A stretch of 41,277 nt of DNA, from NCBI GenBank assembly GCA_902461565.1, contig CABPYL010000027.1:1-41277 (forward strand), written 5' to 3'. The notes under the pieces are model-generated. The model made no database searches. It was not told where the DNA came from and saw only the letters and a list, made by a program, of their open reading frames with translations. Of this stretch, positions 16,285-24,974 are shown one piece after another. The stretch comes from an uncultured Porphyromonadaceae bacterium. GTDB lineage: Bacteria; Bacteroidota; Bacteroidia; Bacteroidales; Muribaculaceae. Positions within the stretch are counted from its first letter, which is position 1, and each line of letters opens with the position of its first letter. Made by a program: the position numbers and the translations under genes.

Positions 16285-16857
16285 TCAGACGAACTTAGGA
16301 GAAAAATCCGTATCCGCCGACAATAACAGCGCCATCTCCACAGCCTGGCGGGGACTATCGGCAACAGAGAAAATAGTCAGATGGTCGGGACGCATAAATC
16401 CATCGGCCACAGCCTTGTCGAACAAAGCAAGAAGCGGTTCGTAGTAATTGTTTATATTTAGAATCACCACATTGCCGTGGAAAAGGCCAAGCTGTTTCCA
16501 GGTGATGATCTCGCACAGTTCCTCGAAAGTACCGATTCCGCCGGGAAGCGCGATACAGGCCACAGATTTTGCCATCAGTTCCTTGCGTGTATGCATATCT
16601 TCAGTTATCACCAGCTCGTCAAGACCTGAATGGTGCCAACCGCGCTCGTGCATGAAGCGTGGTATAACGCCAACAACGCGGCCCCCGGCTTCCATAGCAC
16701 CGTTTTCCACTGCGCCCATCAGACCGGTGCGCCCCGCACCCGTAACAAGCGTGGCGCCGGCCGCAGCAATCTCGCGTCCGAGCGATGCGGCAGCCTCAAC
16801 GTATTCTGCCGGAAGCGTATCCGACGAACCGCAATAAACAGTGATCTTCTTTTCCAT
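16285..16857 (-). CDS. LOG family protein (nucleoside monophosphate phosphoribohydrolase-like)
   Basis: A 190-residue Rossmann-like protein of the LOG / TIGR00730 family, whose studied members split the ribose 5-phosphate from cytokinin or purine nucleotides; older annotations as lysine decarboxylase are wrong for this family. The signature PGGIGTFEEL is at about residues 109-118, and the N-terminal VYCGSS and GAGRTGLMGAV fit the nucleotide-binding loop. The ATG at 16857 (MEKKITVYCG) gives family length. It is the first gene of the minus-strand operon that continues through DUF4271 and hemD. Confidence 0.9.
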   Translation of the reverse strand: MEKKITVYCGSSDTLPAEYVEAAASLGREIAAAGATLVTGAGRTGLMGAVENGAMEAGGRVVGVIPRFMHERGWHHSGLDELVITEDMHTRKELMAKSVACIALPGGIGTFEELCEIITWKQLGLFHGNVVILNINNYYEPLLALFDKAVADGFMRPDHLTIFSVADSPRQAVEMALLLSADTDFSPKFV

Positions 16858-16874
16858 ATTCTGCAAATAATATG

Positions 16875-16904
16875 CAAAGGTACAAAAATCCCTGCACCCG
16901 GCAA
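16875..16904 (-). promoter_or_regulatory. Promoter of the LOG-DUF4271-hemD-rnpA operon
   Basis: Minus-strand TTG (16904-16902) and TACCTTTG (16882-16875) are 19 bp apart. The -7 element ends 17 bp before the LOG ATG, giving a leader of roughly 10 nt. Confidence 0.6.
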
Positions 16905-17028
16905 TCAACATTCCAACTTGCGCCGACACCGCTGCAATTACATCGCCCGGATGAGTGGAAAAGTTTACTATCGGGCAGGATTGTTGTACTTATGGGCGGT
17001 AGTTTTTCCGTTTTGCGCCAAAAATTAG

Positions 17029-17036
17029 TAATTTTG
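17029..17036 (+). promoter_or_regulatory. Putative -7 element of the export/glycan operon
   Basis: TAATTTTG occurs in the 293-bp space between the divergent LOG and TolC genes. A T-rich stretch (17002-17008) sits at the -33 distance without a perfect TTTG. Use of this site would leave a leader of about 105 nt before the TolC start; the remaining space (16905-17028) shows nothing else I recognise. Confidence 0.45.
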
Positions 17037-17150
17037 CCGTCGTGCACCACATCGCCCAAATGAACCATATAGGTTCTGCGCGAGTTATATATTTGTGTGT
17101 AGATACCGGATTGTAGGAAGCACACGTCGAAACTTTTCAACTATCCTTCT

Positions 17151-18662
17151 ATGAGGCTGATTAATTATTTTCAAACTCTAATGCGATACTCCGCTCCTGC
17201 CGTGTTTGCTGCAGTGTGCGTTGCCGCGCCGAACATGGCATCTGCTCAGACGGCGGACACAATATCCGTTCTGCCGGGCATCACTTCCCTGCAGGAGTTC
17301 CGCGATATGGCTCTGCGCAACAACAAGAACCTTATGATCGCCCGCGAACGCATCCGCAAAGCGGAGTATCAGAACAAAGAGGCTTTCGCGGCCTATCTGC
17401 CCGGCATAGACTTCGAAGGCGGATACCTCTACAACCAGCGCGAGATTTCGATTTTCAGCAACGACCAGTTGCTGCCTGTGAAATCGTTCGACTTGGCCAC
17501 GCAGTCCTACCAGTTCAATCTTGTAAAGAATCCAATGACCGGCGAGCCTATAAAGGGTCCCAACGGCCAGTATATACCCTCGGAGGTGGCGCTGATACCG
17601 AAGGAGAGCATGACGTATGACATCCACAATGTGTTCTTTGGAGCGTTCACACTTACGCAGCCTGTGTTTATGGGCGGCAAGATAGTGGCGATGAACAAGA
17701 TTACGAATGCGGCTCGCAAGGCGGCGCTTGAACTGCACAACAGCGAGGCCGAAAATGTTATCTACGCCGTAGATGCCGCATACTGGCAGGTGGTGTCACT
17801 CAAGGCAAAGGAAAAACTTGCCACAAGTTTTGTGAATCTGCTGGATACTCTCTGCCACAACGTGCATCTGCTCGTTGATGAAGGCCTTGCCACCCGCAGC
17901 GACGCCCTTAGTGTGGACGTGAAACTGAATGCTGCCGAGGTAGATCTTACCAAAGTACGCAACGGTCTGGTGCTGTCGCGCATGGCTCTGGCCCAGGTGT
18001 GCGGGCTGCCCGTAGACACACAGTTCACCCTCGCCGACGAGAATTCCGAAACACCCGTTCCCGCCCCCATCGTGGAAGTTCAGGACAACTACGATATGGA
18101 AAACGTATTCGCCAACCGTCCCGACCTGCGTGCCCTCTCCCAGGCCGTGGAGGTGGCAAAGCAGCAGAAGAACGTGGCGCGCTCGTCCATGCTGCCGCAA
18201 CTGGCAGTTATAGGATCGTGGGAATTCTCCAATCCCAATATGTTCAACGGTTTTGAGAAGAAGTTCAGCGGAGCATTCTCTGTCGGCGCAGTGCTGCGCG
18301 TGCCTCTGTGGCACTGGGGCGGCAACTATAACAAATACCGCGCCGCCAAGAGCGACCAGATTTCACGGGAACTCGAGCTTGAGGACGCCCGCGAACTGGT
18401 AACACTACAGGTTAAACAGGCTTCTTTCAAGACCAAGGAGGCTTTCAAGACATACGCCACTACTATGACGAACCTGTCCAAGGCCGACGAGAACCTGCGC
18501 ACGGCTACCCTCGCCTTCCGCGAAGGAGTGGCCACCACAGACAACGTCATGGAGGCACAGACAGCGTGGCTGAAGGCCCACTCCGAGAATATCGACGCCG
18601 CAATCGAGGTACAGCTTTGCCAGGTGTACCTGAGCAAGGTACTCGGGACACTCTACAGATAA
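17151..18662 (+). CDS. TolC family outer-membrane efflux protein
   Basis: A 503-residue outer-membrane channel subunit. Residues 1-33 form a signal peptide ending near MASAQ, and the rest shows the two OEP repeats typical of TolC, rich in long alpha-helices (for example NKNLMIARERIRKAEYQNKE). It would link the HlyD-type adaptor in the next gene to the outside. The gap to hlyD is 19 bp. The operon has no ATPase, so the energising component must come from elsewhere. The cargo could be a small molecule, lipid or glycan intermediate. Confidence 0.92.
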   Translation: MRLINYFQTLMRYSAPAVFAAVCVAAPNMASAQTADTISVLPGITSLQEFRDMALRNNKNLMIARERIRKAEYQNKEAFAAYLPGIDFEGGYLYNQREISIFSNDQLLPVKSFDLATQSYQFNLVKNPMTGEPIKGPNGQYIPSEVALIPKESMTYDIHNVFFGAFTLTQPVFMGGKIVAMNKITNAARKAALELHNSEAENVIYAVDAAYWQVVSLKAKEKLATSFVNLLDTLCHNVHLLVDEGLATRSDALSVDVKLNAAEVDLTKVRNGLVLSRMALAQVCGLPVDTQFTLADENSETPVPAPIVEVQDNYDMENVFANRPDLRALSQAVEVAKQQKNVARSSMLPQLAVIGSWEFSNPNMFNGFEKKFSGAFSVGAVLRVPLWHWGGNYNKYRAAKSDQISRELELEDARELVTLQVKQASFKTKEAFKTYATTMTNLSKADENLRTATLAFREGVATTDNVMEAQTAWLKAHSENIDAAIEVQLCQVYLSKVLGTLYR

Positions 18663-18681
18663 CAATAAAACACAGCATAAG

Positions 18682-19701
18682 ATGCAAGCAGACAATACAA
18701 CACGCGAGAAACGCGCAAACCGCACCCTCCTTCTGACCATGTTAGGAGTGGTTATCGCTGCAGCAGTGATAGCGATTATCGGTTTCATTTTCATGAACCG
18801 TCCCGACAGCTACATCGAAGGACAGGTAGAAGGTACCAACATCCGCATCTCTGGCAAGTTGCCCGGACGTGTGGCCGAATTCTACGTCAAGGAAGGCGAC
18901 ACCGTACAGGCCGGCGACACGCTGGTGCACATCCATTCGTCGCTTGTGGAAGCCCGTCTGAGCCAGGCCGAGGCCATGCAGACCGTAGCCGCCTCACAGA
19001 ACAAGAAGGTGGATGCCGGCACACGCTCACAGATTATCCAGGCTGCCGCCGACCTTCTGGCGCAGGCACAGGCGGCAGAGACCATTGCCGAAAAGACTTA
19101 CAAGCGTATCAGCCGCCTCTACGACGAGGGCGTAATCGCCGAGCAGAAGCGCGACGAGGCCAAAGCAGCCTACGACGCCGCCGTAGCCGGCCGCAAGGCC
19201 GCCGAGAGCCAGCTGTCGCTCGCCAGAGCCGGCGCACAGAGCGAGGACAAGGAAGCTGCCGCAGCAATGGTAACAGCAGCCCAGGGAGGCGTGAACGAAG
19301 TGAACGCAGTTCTTGAGGACAGCTACCTCGTGGCTCCGTTCAGCGGTACCATCGACCAGATTTATCCCGAGGTGGGCGAGCTTGTAGCCACCGGCGCACC
19401 TATCATGAGCCTGCTGCGCGACGACAACCGTTACGTTACCTTCAACGTGCGCGAGGAACTGCTGCCCTACCTCACCATGAACAAAGAAATCAGTGTTATG
19501 ATTCCGGCTCTTGGCAAAAAGGATATCAATGTAAAGATCTACTACATCCGCGACATGGGCAGCTATGCCACCTGGCGCTCCACCAAGGCTACCGGCAGCT
19601 ACGACAGCCGCACGTTCCAGATCAAGGCCCGTCCCGTCGACAAGGTTGAGGGACTGCGCCCGGGCATGTCGGCAGTGTTCATCGATCCCGAAAACGAATA
19701 A
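18682..19701 (+). CDS. HlyD family periplasmic adaptor (membrane fusion protein)
   Basis: The 339-residue protein has one N-terminal membrane helix (about residues 15-37, LLLTMLGVVIAAAVIAIIGF). A biotinyl-lipoyl half-motif follows (GRVAEFYVKEGDTVQAGDTL), then an alanine-rich helical hairpin (about 90-205), the second half (SYLVAPFSGTIDQIYPEVGE) and a beta-barrel domain. This is the EmrA/YhiI-like layout, and it would bridge the permeases and the TolC channel across the periplasm. Co-transcribed with both neighbours. Confidence 0.92.
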   Translation: MQADNTTREKRANRTLLLTMLGVVIAAAVIAIIGFIFMNRPDSYIEGQVEGTNIRISGKLPGRVAEFYVKEGDTVQAGDTLVHIHSSLVEARLSQAEAMQTVAASQNKKVDAGTRSQIIQAAADLLAQAQAAETIAEKTYKRISRLYDEGVIAEQKRDEAKAAYDAAVAGRKAAESQLSLARAGAQSEDKEAAAAMVTAAQGGVNEVNAVLEDSYLVAPFSGTIDQIYPEVGELVATGAPIMSLLRDDNRYVTFNVREELLPYLTMNKEISVMIPALGKKDINVKIYYIRDMGSYATWRSTKATGSYDSRTFQIKARPVDKVEGLRPGMSAVFIDPENE

Positions 19702-19728
19702 AACATCAATCTCTCTATTCTCAACAAT

Positions 19729-20895
19729 ATGTCCGATACAGGATTCATAGCCGGCCTTTGGCGGGAATGCAGACAGATGTCGAGCCGAAAAATGTATATT
19801 TTCGGCATGATAATTGTGCCCATTGCCGTGGCTGCGTTTTTTCTGAGCCTGCTCAGCGAGGGGCTGCCAATGCGCATACCCACGGCGGTGGTGGACCTGG
19901 ACCATTCGGAGATGTCGAGGAGCGTTACACGTAGCCTCAACGCCATGCAGTTGGTTGAAATCAGCCGAAAGTACGAGAGCTACGACGACGCCCTGCGCGG
20001 CGTACGTCGCGGCGACATATTCGGCTTCTTCGTCATTCCCGCCAACTTCGAGAAAAATACTCTCAGCGCCAAAGCACCCACACTGGAGTATTACACCAAC
20101 ATGACCTATTACGTGCCCGGCTCACTGGCCTTCAAGGGATTCAAGACTGTCGCCGTAGCCACATCGGCCGGCGTAATGACCCAGGTGATGATGGACGTGG
20201 GTCTGGACTCCGGGGCTGCTGCATCGCTTATGCAGCCAATCACGATGGATATCTTCGGACTGCACAATCCCTGGATGAACTACGCCTATTATCTGTGCCC
20301 GTCGTTCTCTATGGCCACATTAGTGCTGATGATAATGCTGATGACGGCATTCTCCATAACAATGGAAATCAAGAACGACACATCGCGGCGTTGGCTGCAG
20401 GTGAATAACGGCAGCATCCTTATGGCTGTGATAACCAAGCTGCTGCCGCAGACGGTTGTTTTCACTGCTGTAGGATTTTTTATCCAGTGGATGCTGTTCG
20501 GATACTCGCACATGCCCATGAACGGCTCCATAGGATGGATGCTGCTTGCCACCTTCCTCACCGTAGTAGCCGCCCAAAGCATTGCGACACTCTTCGCATC
20601 GATAGTGCCCAACCCCCGAATGGCACTCATTCTGTGCGCACTCACAGGTATTCTGGCGTTCTCGTTCACCGGTTTCTCTTTCCCCGTGGAAAGCATGTAC
20701 GGCTACCTTGGCGTGTTCAGCTGGCTCGCGCCGGTACGCTACTGGTTCCTGATATATATCAACGAGGCCCTCAATGGCTACGCCGTATATTATTCGCGAT
20801 GGTTCTTTGTCGCGCTCCTGCTTTTCCCGTTTGTATGTTCCGCCGGTCTATGGAACCTGAAGCGTGTTTCCCTGAACCCCGTTTACGTGAAATAA
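19729..20895 (+). CDS. ABC-2 type transporter permease (first of a pair)
   Basis: A 388-residue permease of the YbhR/YhhJ type. One helix lies at about 20-40, followed by a large periplasmic domain (DLDHSEMSRSVTRSLNAMQLVE ... region to about residue 185) and five or six C-terminal helices. It should form a heterodimer with the next gene product, whose ATG lies 1 bp after this stop. No nucleotide-binding domain is fused to it or encoded nearby. Confidence 0.9.
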   Translation: MSDTGFIAGLWRECRQMSSRKMYIFGMIIVPIAVAAFFLSLLSEGLPMRIPTAVVDLDHSEMSRSVTRSLNAMQLVEISRKYESYDDALRGVRRGDIFGFFVIPANFEKNTLSAKAPTLEYYTNMTYYVPGSLAFKGFKTVAVATSAGVMTQVMMDVGLDSGAAASLMQPITMDIFGLHNPWMNYAYYLCPSFSMATLVLMIMLMTAFSITMEIKNDTSRRWLQVNNGSILMAVITKLLPQTVVFTAVGFFIQWMLFGYSHMPMNGSIGWMLLATFLTVVAAQSIATLFASIVPNPRMALILCALTGILAFSFTGFSFPVESMYGYLGVFSWLAPVRYWFLIYINEALNGYAVYYSRWFFVALLLFPFVCSAGLWNLKRVSLNPVYVK

Positions 20896-20896
20896 C

Positions 20897-22123
20897 ATGA
20901 AAGCTCTGGATAAAATATATACGTGGAGCGCCCAGATGGGACGCGTTTTCCGCAACGAGTTCAGGCGCATATTCGGCGACATCGGCGTGATGCTTTTCTT
21001 TATAGCGCTGCCGCTGGCGTACCCTATCGCGTATACGCTGATATACAATCCCGAAGTGGTGCGCAAACTGCCTGTGGCTGTGGTAGACAACTCCCTGACG
21101 CCTCAGTCGCGCGACCTTGTGCGCAAGGCCTCGGCATCGCCGTCCATCGAAATCTACTCCTACTGCCCCAACATGGCCGACGCCCGCAAACTCATGGCCG
21201 AGCACAAGGTGTTCGGAGTGATGGAGATTACCAAGGACTATGCCCGCAACATCGGCAACGGCACACCCGCGCATGTATATTTTTACTCCGACATGAGCCT
21301 GCTGCTGCGTTACCGTACTTTCATAGCAGCCCTAACCGATCTACAGATTGAATGTATCGGCGACATAACGGCAGAAAAAATATCCTCCAACGGACTGGAA
21401 AGCCTTGCCGGCGACATGAAGATGCCCGTGAACAGCAAGAGCAACTTCCTGGGCAACGTGGAACAGGGATTCGCCTCGTTTATCATCCCCGGTATCGTTA
21501 TCCTTATCCTGCAGCAGAGTATGCTGCTCGGTATAGGAATGCTTGGAGGAACATCGCGCGAACGGCGGCGCCGTAACGGCGGCTACGACCCGCAGGAAGT
21601 GTACGCATGCACTACAGCAACAGTGTGGGGTCGTGCCCTGGCATACGTGGTGTTCTATATTCCACTGACGATATACATTATGCGTTTCATTCCGGAGATG
21701 TTCAATCTGCCCCACTACGGCAATCCGGCAGACTATCTGCTGTTCATATTCCCCCTGCTGCTGGGAACGGCATTTCTGGGGCAGTGCCTGAACTACTTCA
21801 TGAAAGAGCGCGAAAGTCCTTTCATCATTATCGTGTTCACTTCCGTTGTGTTCCTGTTCCTCTCGGGACTCACGTGGCCTCGATACGCCATGAGCGCTCT
21901 CTGGCGTTGGGCCGGCAACCTTGTGCCCGCAACATGGGGTGTGGAAGGATTCATACGCATAAACAGCAATGCCGCCACCCTCGCCGAAGTCCGTGAGCCT
22001 TTCGTAGCATTGTGGATACTGGCCATCGCGTATATGCTGATCGCCTGCTGGGTAACCCTAAAAATAAAAGTTCGGGACGGCGGCTACCGCCTTCCTGCGA
22101 AAAACCAATCAAATGAAACTTAA
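20897..22123 (+). CDS. ABC-2 type transporter permease (second of a pair)
   Basis: A 408-residue relative of the preceding permease with the same layout: first helix at about 29-50, periplasmic domain with KLPVAVVDNSLTPQSRDLVRK, and C-terminal helices from about residue 195 (FIIPGIVILILQQSMLLGIG). Tandem ABC-2 permeases next to HlyD and TolC genes form an export machine in many Bacteroidetes. The lack of an ATPase gene in the operon is the open question. The flippase gene begins 6 bp after its stop. Confidence 0.9.
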   Translation: MKALDKIYTWSAQMGRVFRNEFRRIFGDIGVMLFFIALPLAYPIAYTLIYNPEVVRKLPVAVVDNSLTPQSRDLVRKASASPSIEIYSYCPNMADARKLMAEHKVFGVMEITKDYARNIGNGTPAHVYFYSDMSLLLRYRTFIAALTDLQIECIGDITAEKISSNGLESLAGDMKMPVNSKSNFLGNVEQGFASFIIPGIVILILQQSMLLGIGMLGGTSRERRRRNGGYDPQEVYACTTATVWGRALAYVVFYIPLTIYIMRFIPEMFNLPHYGNPADYLLFIFPLLLGTAFLGQCLNYFMKERESPFIIIVFTSVVFLFLSGLTWPRYAMSALWRWAGNLVPATWGVEGFIRINSNAATLAEVREPFVALWILAIAYMLIACWVTLKIKVRDGGYRLPAKNQSNET

Positions 22124-22129
22124 CTGACT

Positions 22130-23641
22130 ATGGCCGGGATAAAAAGTCTGGCCAAAGATACCGCCATTTATGGCCTCAGCTCCATTGTGGGGCGTTTCCT
22201 CAACTGGTTACTGGTGCCGCTGTACACCATAATGTTTCCGGTTGAGGAATATGGTGTTGTAACATTCGTGTATTCCGTGGTGGCGCTGGTGATGGTTATT
22301 CTCACCTACGGCATGGAAACAGGTTTCTTCCGTTTCGCCAACCACGACAAGTGGAAAGACCCCTCGCTGGTATACAGTACGTGCCTTTCCTCGCTCGCCG
22401 TCAGCTCGACGGCTTTCGTTGTTCTTGTGGCATTGTTCCTCGGACCGGTTACACACGCTATGGAATGCGACGGACATCCTTCGTTTGTGATGATGATGGC
22501 TGTGTGTGTGGCGCTGGACGCCTTCCAGACCATTCCATTCGGCTATCTGCGCTTCCGCAAGCGGCCAATGCGCTTTGCCGCTCTCAAACTTGTGAACATC
22601 GGGCTGAACATAGGCCTCAACCTATTCTTTATCCTGCTCTGCCCCTGGCTTATGCGCCAGGCGCCGGCAACGGTGTCGTGGTTCTACCGTCCCGATTTCG
22701 GCATAGGTTACATCTTCCTTGCCAACCTTCTGGCGTCGGTTGCGAATATGGTGCTCCTTTTTCCGGAGCTGCACGGTTTCCGCTGGCGGTTCAACAGAGA
22801 GCTATGGGGCCAGATGATGCGCTACTCGGCGCCGCTGCTGGTATTAGGCATCGCGGGCATAATGAATCAGACAATCGACAAAATTCTGTATCCGCACCTT
22901 GTGTCGGACCCCGCCGAGGCGATGTACGGCCTTGGCATATACGGCGCCAACTACAAGATAGGCGTTCTCCTGTTGGTGTTCCTCCAGGCTTTCCGCTTTG
23001 CCTACGAGCCATTTATATTCGCCCATAGCAAGGACTCCGGCAAGGACAGGATGGCCGCCTACCGCGACGCCATGACGTACTTCGTGGCTTTCGCCCTGCT
23101 TATATTCCTTGGCGTGATGTTCTATCTGGACTATATCCGATACTTTATATCACCCCGCTATTTCAGCGGCCTCAAAGTGGTGCCGCTTATAATGCTCGGC
23201 GAACTTTTCTTCGGCATATTTTACAACCTGTCGGTATGGTACAAAATCACCGACAAAACGCAGTGGGGCATGTGGTTCTCCATCTTCGGGCTTGTTGTTA
23301 CCGTGCTGCTTAACGTTATACTGGTACCGCGGATGGGATACATGGGCTGCGCAGTCGCCGCCATGACATGCTACAGCCTTATGATGGTTGCAAGCTATGT
23401 GGTAGGCGCATACCACTACCCTATCGGCTATCCTTTGGGCAAACTGCTCGGCTATTTCGGCGCGGCAGTTGTGCTCTACGCCATCGGCGTGTGGCTGTTG
23501 CCACTGGCAGGCATCAGCGGCATTCTCGCAGCATTCATGCGCCTGTGCCTGCTTGCCATGTTCGTTCTTTTCTTCATGAGGAGCGTGAACATCGGTTTCA
23601 GTACCCTTGTGGCGCCATTCAAACGATTCATCAGGCGATGA
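22130..23641 (+). CDS. Polysaccharide flippase (Wzx/MOP superfamily)
   Basis: A 503-residue membrane protein with 12-14 hydrophobic helices, beginning with the family-like SLAKDTAIYGLSSIVGRFLNWLLVPLYT. Members move lipid-linked sugar repeat units across the inner membrane. It begins 6 bp after the second permease, and its stop overlaps the following glycosyltransferase start by 4 bp (ATGA). Glycan export is therefore encoded in the same transcript as the TolC/HlyD/ABC-2 set. Confidence 0.88.
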   Translation: MAGIKSLAKDTAIYGLSSIVGRFLNWLLVPLYTIMFPVEEYGVVTFVYSVVALVMVILTYGMETGFFRFANHDKWKDPSLVYSTCLSSLAVSSTAFVVLVALFLGPVTHAMECDGHPSFVMMMAVCVALDAFQTIPFGYLRFRKRPMRFAALKLVNIGLNIGLNLFFILLCPWLMRQAPATVSWFYRPDFGIGYIFLANLLASVANMVLLFPELHGFRWRFNRELWGQMMRYSAPLLVLGIAGIMNQTIDKILYPHLVSDPAEAMYGLGIYGANYKIGVLLLVFLQAFRFAYEPFIFAHSKDSGKDRMAAYRDAMTYFVAFALLIFLGVMFYLDYIRYFISPRYFSGLKVVPLIMLGELFFGIFYNLSVWYKITDKTQWGMWFSIFGLVVTVLLNVILVPRMGYMGCAVAAMTCYSLMMVASYVVGAYHYPIGYPLGKLLGYFGAAVVLYAIGVWLLPLAGISGILAAFMRLCLLAMFVLFFMRSVNIGFSTLVAPFKRFIRR

Positions 23642-24843
23642 GGATAGTTCTTATAAGCAACAGCGACAACCGCGGAGGCGCCGCTGTGGTAACATACCGC
23701 CTTATGTGCGCCCTGCGCGATCTGGGGCACCGGGCCGACATGCTTGTTGCGCACAAGGACTCCGACGACCCGGCCGTGCATGTGGCAGGGGCGGCATGGC
23801 GCGTCAAAAAAGATTTTATTGCCGAGCACCTGCGAATCCTGCGTGCATGTGGCTACGACCGCCGCAATCTGTTCAAAATCTCCATCGCGACCGACGGCCT
23901 GCCGCTGAGCCGGCACCCTCTTGTGCGGCAGGCCGACGCCGTGTTGCTCGGCTGGGTAAACCAGGGCTTGCTGTCGCTCGACGAGATACAGCGTATCGCT
24001 GCCGAGAAGCCGGTGGTATGGACGATGCACGACATGTGGAACCTTACCTCGCTGTGCCATCACGCGCACGATTGCAGGCAGTATACGCAGGCACCGGGCT
24101 GCGCCGACTGCCCTCTCGTTGTCCGAAAAAAACTGGGTAGCTCCACATGGAGCCGCAAAAAAAAGCTTTACGATGCCGCAGGTATACGTTTTGTTGCCGT
24201 AAGCACATGGCTGCAACGCTGCAGCGCGCAAAGCTCGCTTATGCGCGGCATGAAAGTGGAATGTATCCCCAACGCGTTTCCCGTTGATGAATTCTACATC
24301 GAACCGAGGCGCTCCCGCAGCAGTCTGGGATTGCCTGATGGAAAAAGAATAATACTAATGGGTGCCGCACGGCTCGACGACCCCATAAAAGGGCTGTCCT
24401 ACGCTATTAACGCCCTCAACGCGCTGCCGGGCAATGATGCCGTGGCCGTGTTCTACGGTGCCATCCGAAATCCAGATGCGCTTGCCGGACTACGTTTCCC
24501 TCATATCACCCTCGGTCCCGTGGATATCGCAACAATCCGCGAGCTCTGCGCCCATGCCACTGTGGTAATGTCCACCTCGCTTTACGAAACACTTCCCGGC
24601 ACGTTGATAGAAGGCATGGCTGCTGGATGCACACCCGTCAGTTTCGACAAGGGAGGGCAGTGCGACATAATCACAAACCCCCAAGAAGGTTACCTCATAC
24701 CGGCATACGACACAAAAAAATTTGCCGCAGCTCTGCGAGGCGCCCTTGATGCCCCCTGCAATCCCCTGAGCCAACGCGCCGCCGTCGGCGACCGCTTCAC
24801 AGCCACTGCCATAGCCCGCCGCTATGTCTCCCTCTTGCGGTGA
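23638..24843 (+). CDS. Glycosyltransferase (GT-B, family 4-like)
   Basis: The 401-residue enzyme starts at 23638 (MRIVLISNSDNRGGAAVVTY), the ATG that overlaps the flippase stop; the same frame is open upstream but runs inside the flippase gene. The N-terminal Rossmann half includes GGAAVVTYRL, and WTMHDMWNLTSLCHHAHDC with its Cys/His cluster is typical of a family-4 subgroup. The C-terminal half has the retaining-enzyme ExxxxxxxE pattern in SLYETLPGTLIEGMAAG. Donor and acceptor are unknown; coupling to a flippase suggests surface glycan assembly. Confidence 0.88.
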   Translation: MRIVLISNSDNRGGAAVVTYRLMCALRDLGHRADMLVAHKDSDDPAVHVAGAAWRVKKDFIAEHLRILRACGYDRRNLFKISIATDGLPLSRHPLVRQADAVLLGWVNQGLLSLDEIQRIAAEKPVVWTMHDMWNLTSLCHHAHDCRQYTQAPGCADCPLVVRKKLGSSTWSRKKKLYDAAGIRFVAVSTWLQRCSAQSSLMRGMKVECIPNAFPVDEFYIEPRRSRSSLGLPDGKRIILMGAARLDDPIKGLSYAINALNALPGNDAVAVFYGAIRNPDALAGLRFPHITLGPVDIATIRELCAHATVVMSTSLYETLPGTLIEGMAAGCTPVSFDKGGQCDIITNPQEGYLIPAYDTKKFAAALRGALDAPCNPLSQRAAVGDRFTATAIARRYVSLLR

Positions 24844-24919
24844 AAATACCAAGCAATCCAAAATAGCCCGATGCAAAGGCATGATGTAAGAATAGTTTTT
24901 AAAATTTCCAAAGAATTAT

Positions 24920-24927
24920 TAATTTTG
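24920..24927 (+). promoter_or_regulatory. Putative -7 element of the Na/Pi gene
   Basis: TAATTTTG lies 47 bp before the ATG. The -33 position is only T-rich (24896-24900), so the promoter is partial by eye. The 131-bp gap holds nothing else recognisable. Confidence 0.5.
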
Positions 24928-24974
24928 CATCCGGAAGGATTATATCTTCTGCTTTACGATTATAACCCCACCAG

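Noticed and set aside
23368..23637. Upstream extension of the glycosyltransferase frame
   Set aside because: It lies entirely inside the flippase gene in another frame and is Arg/His-rich; the ATGA overlap at 23638 is the better start.
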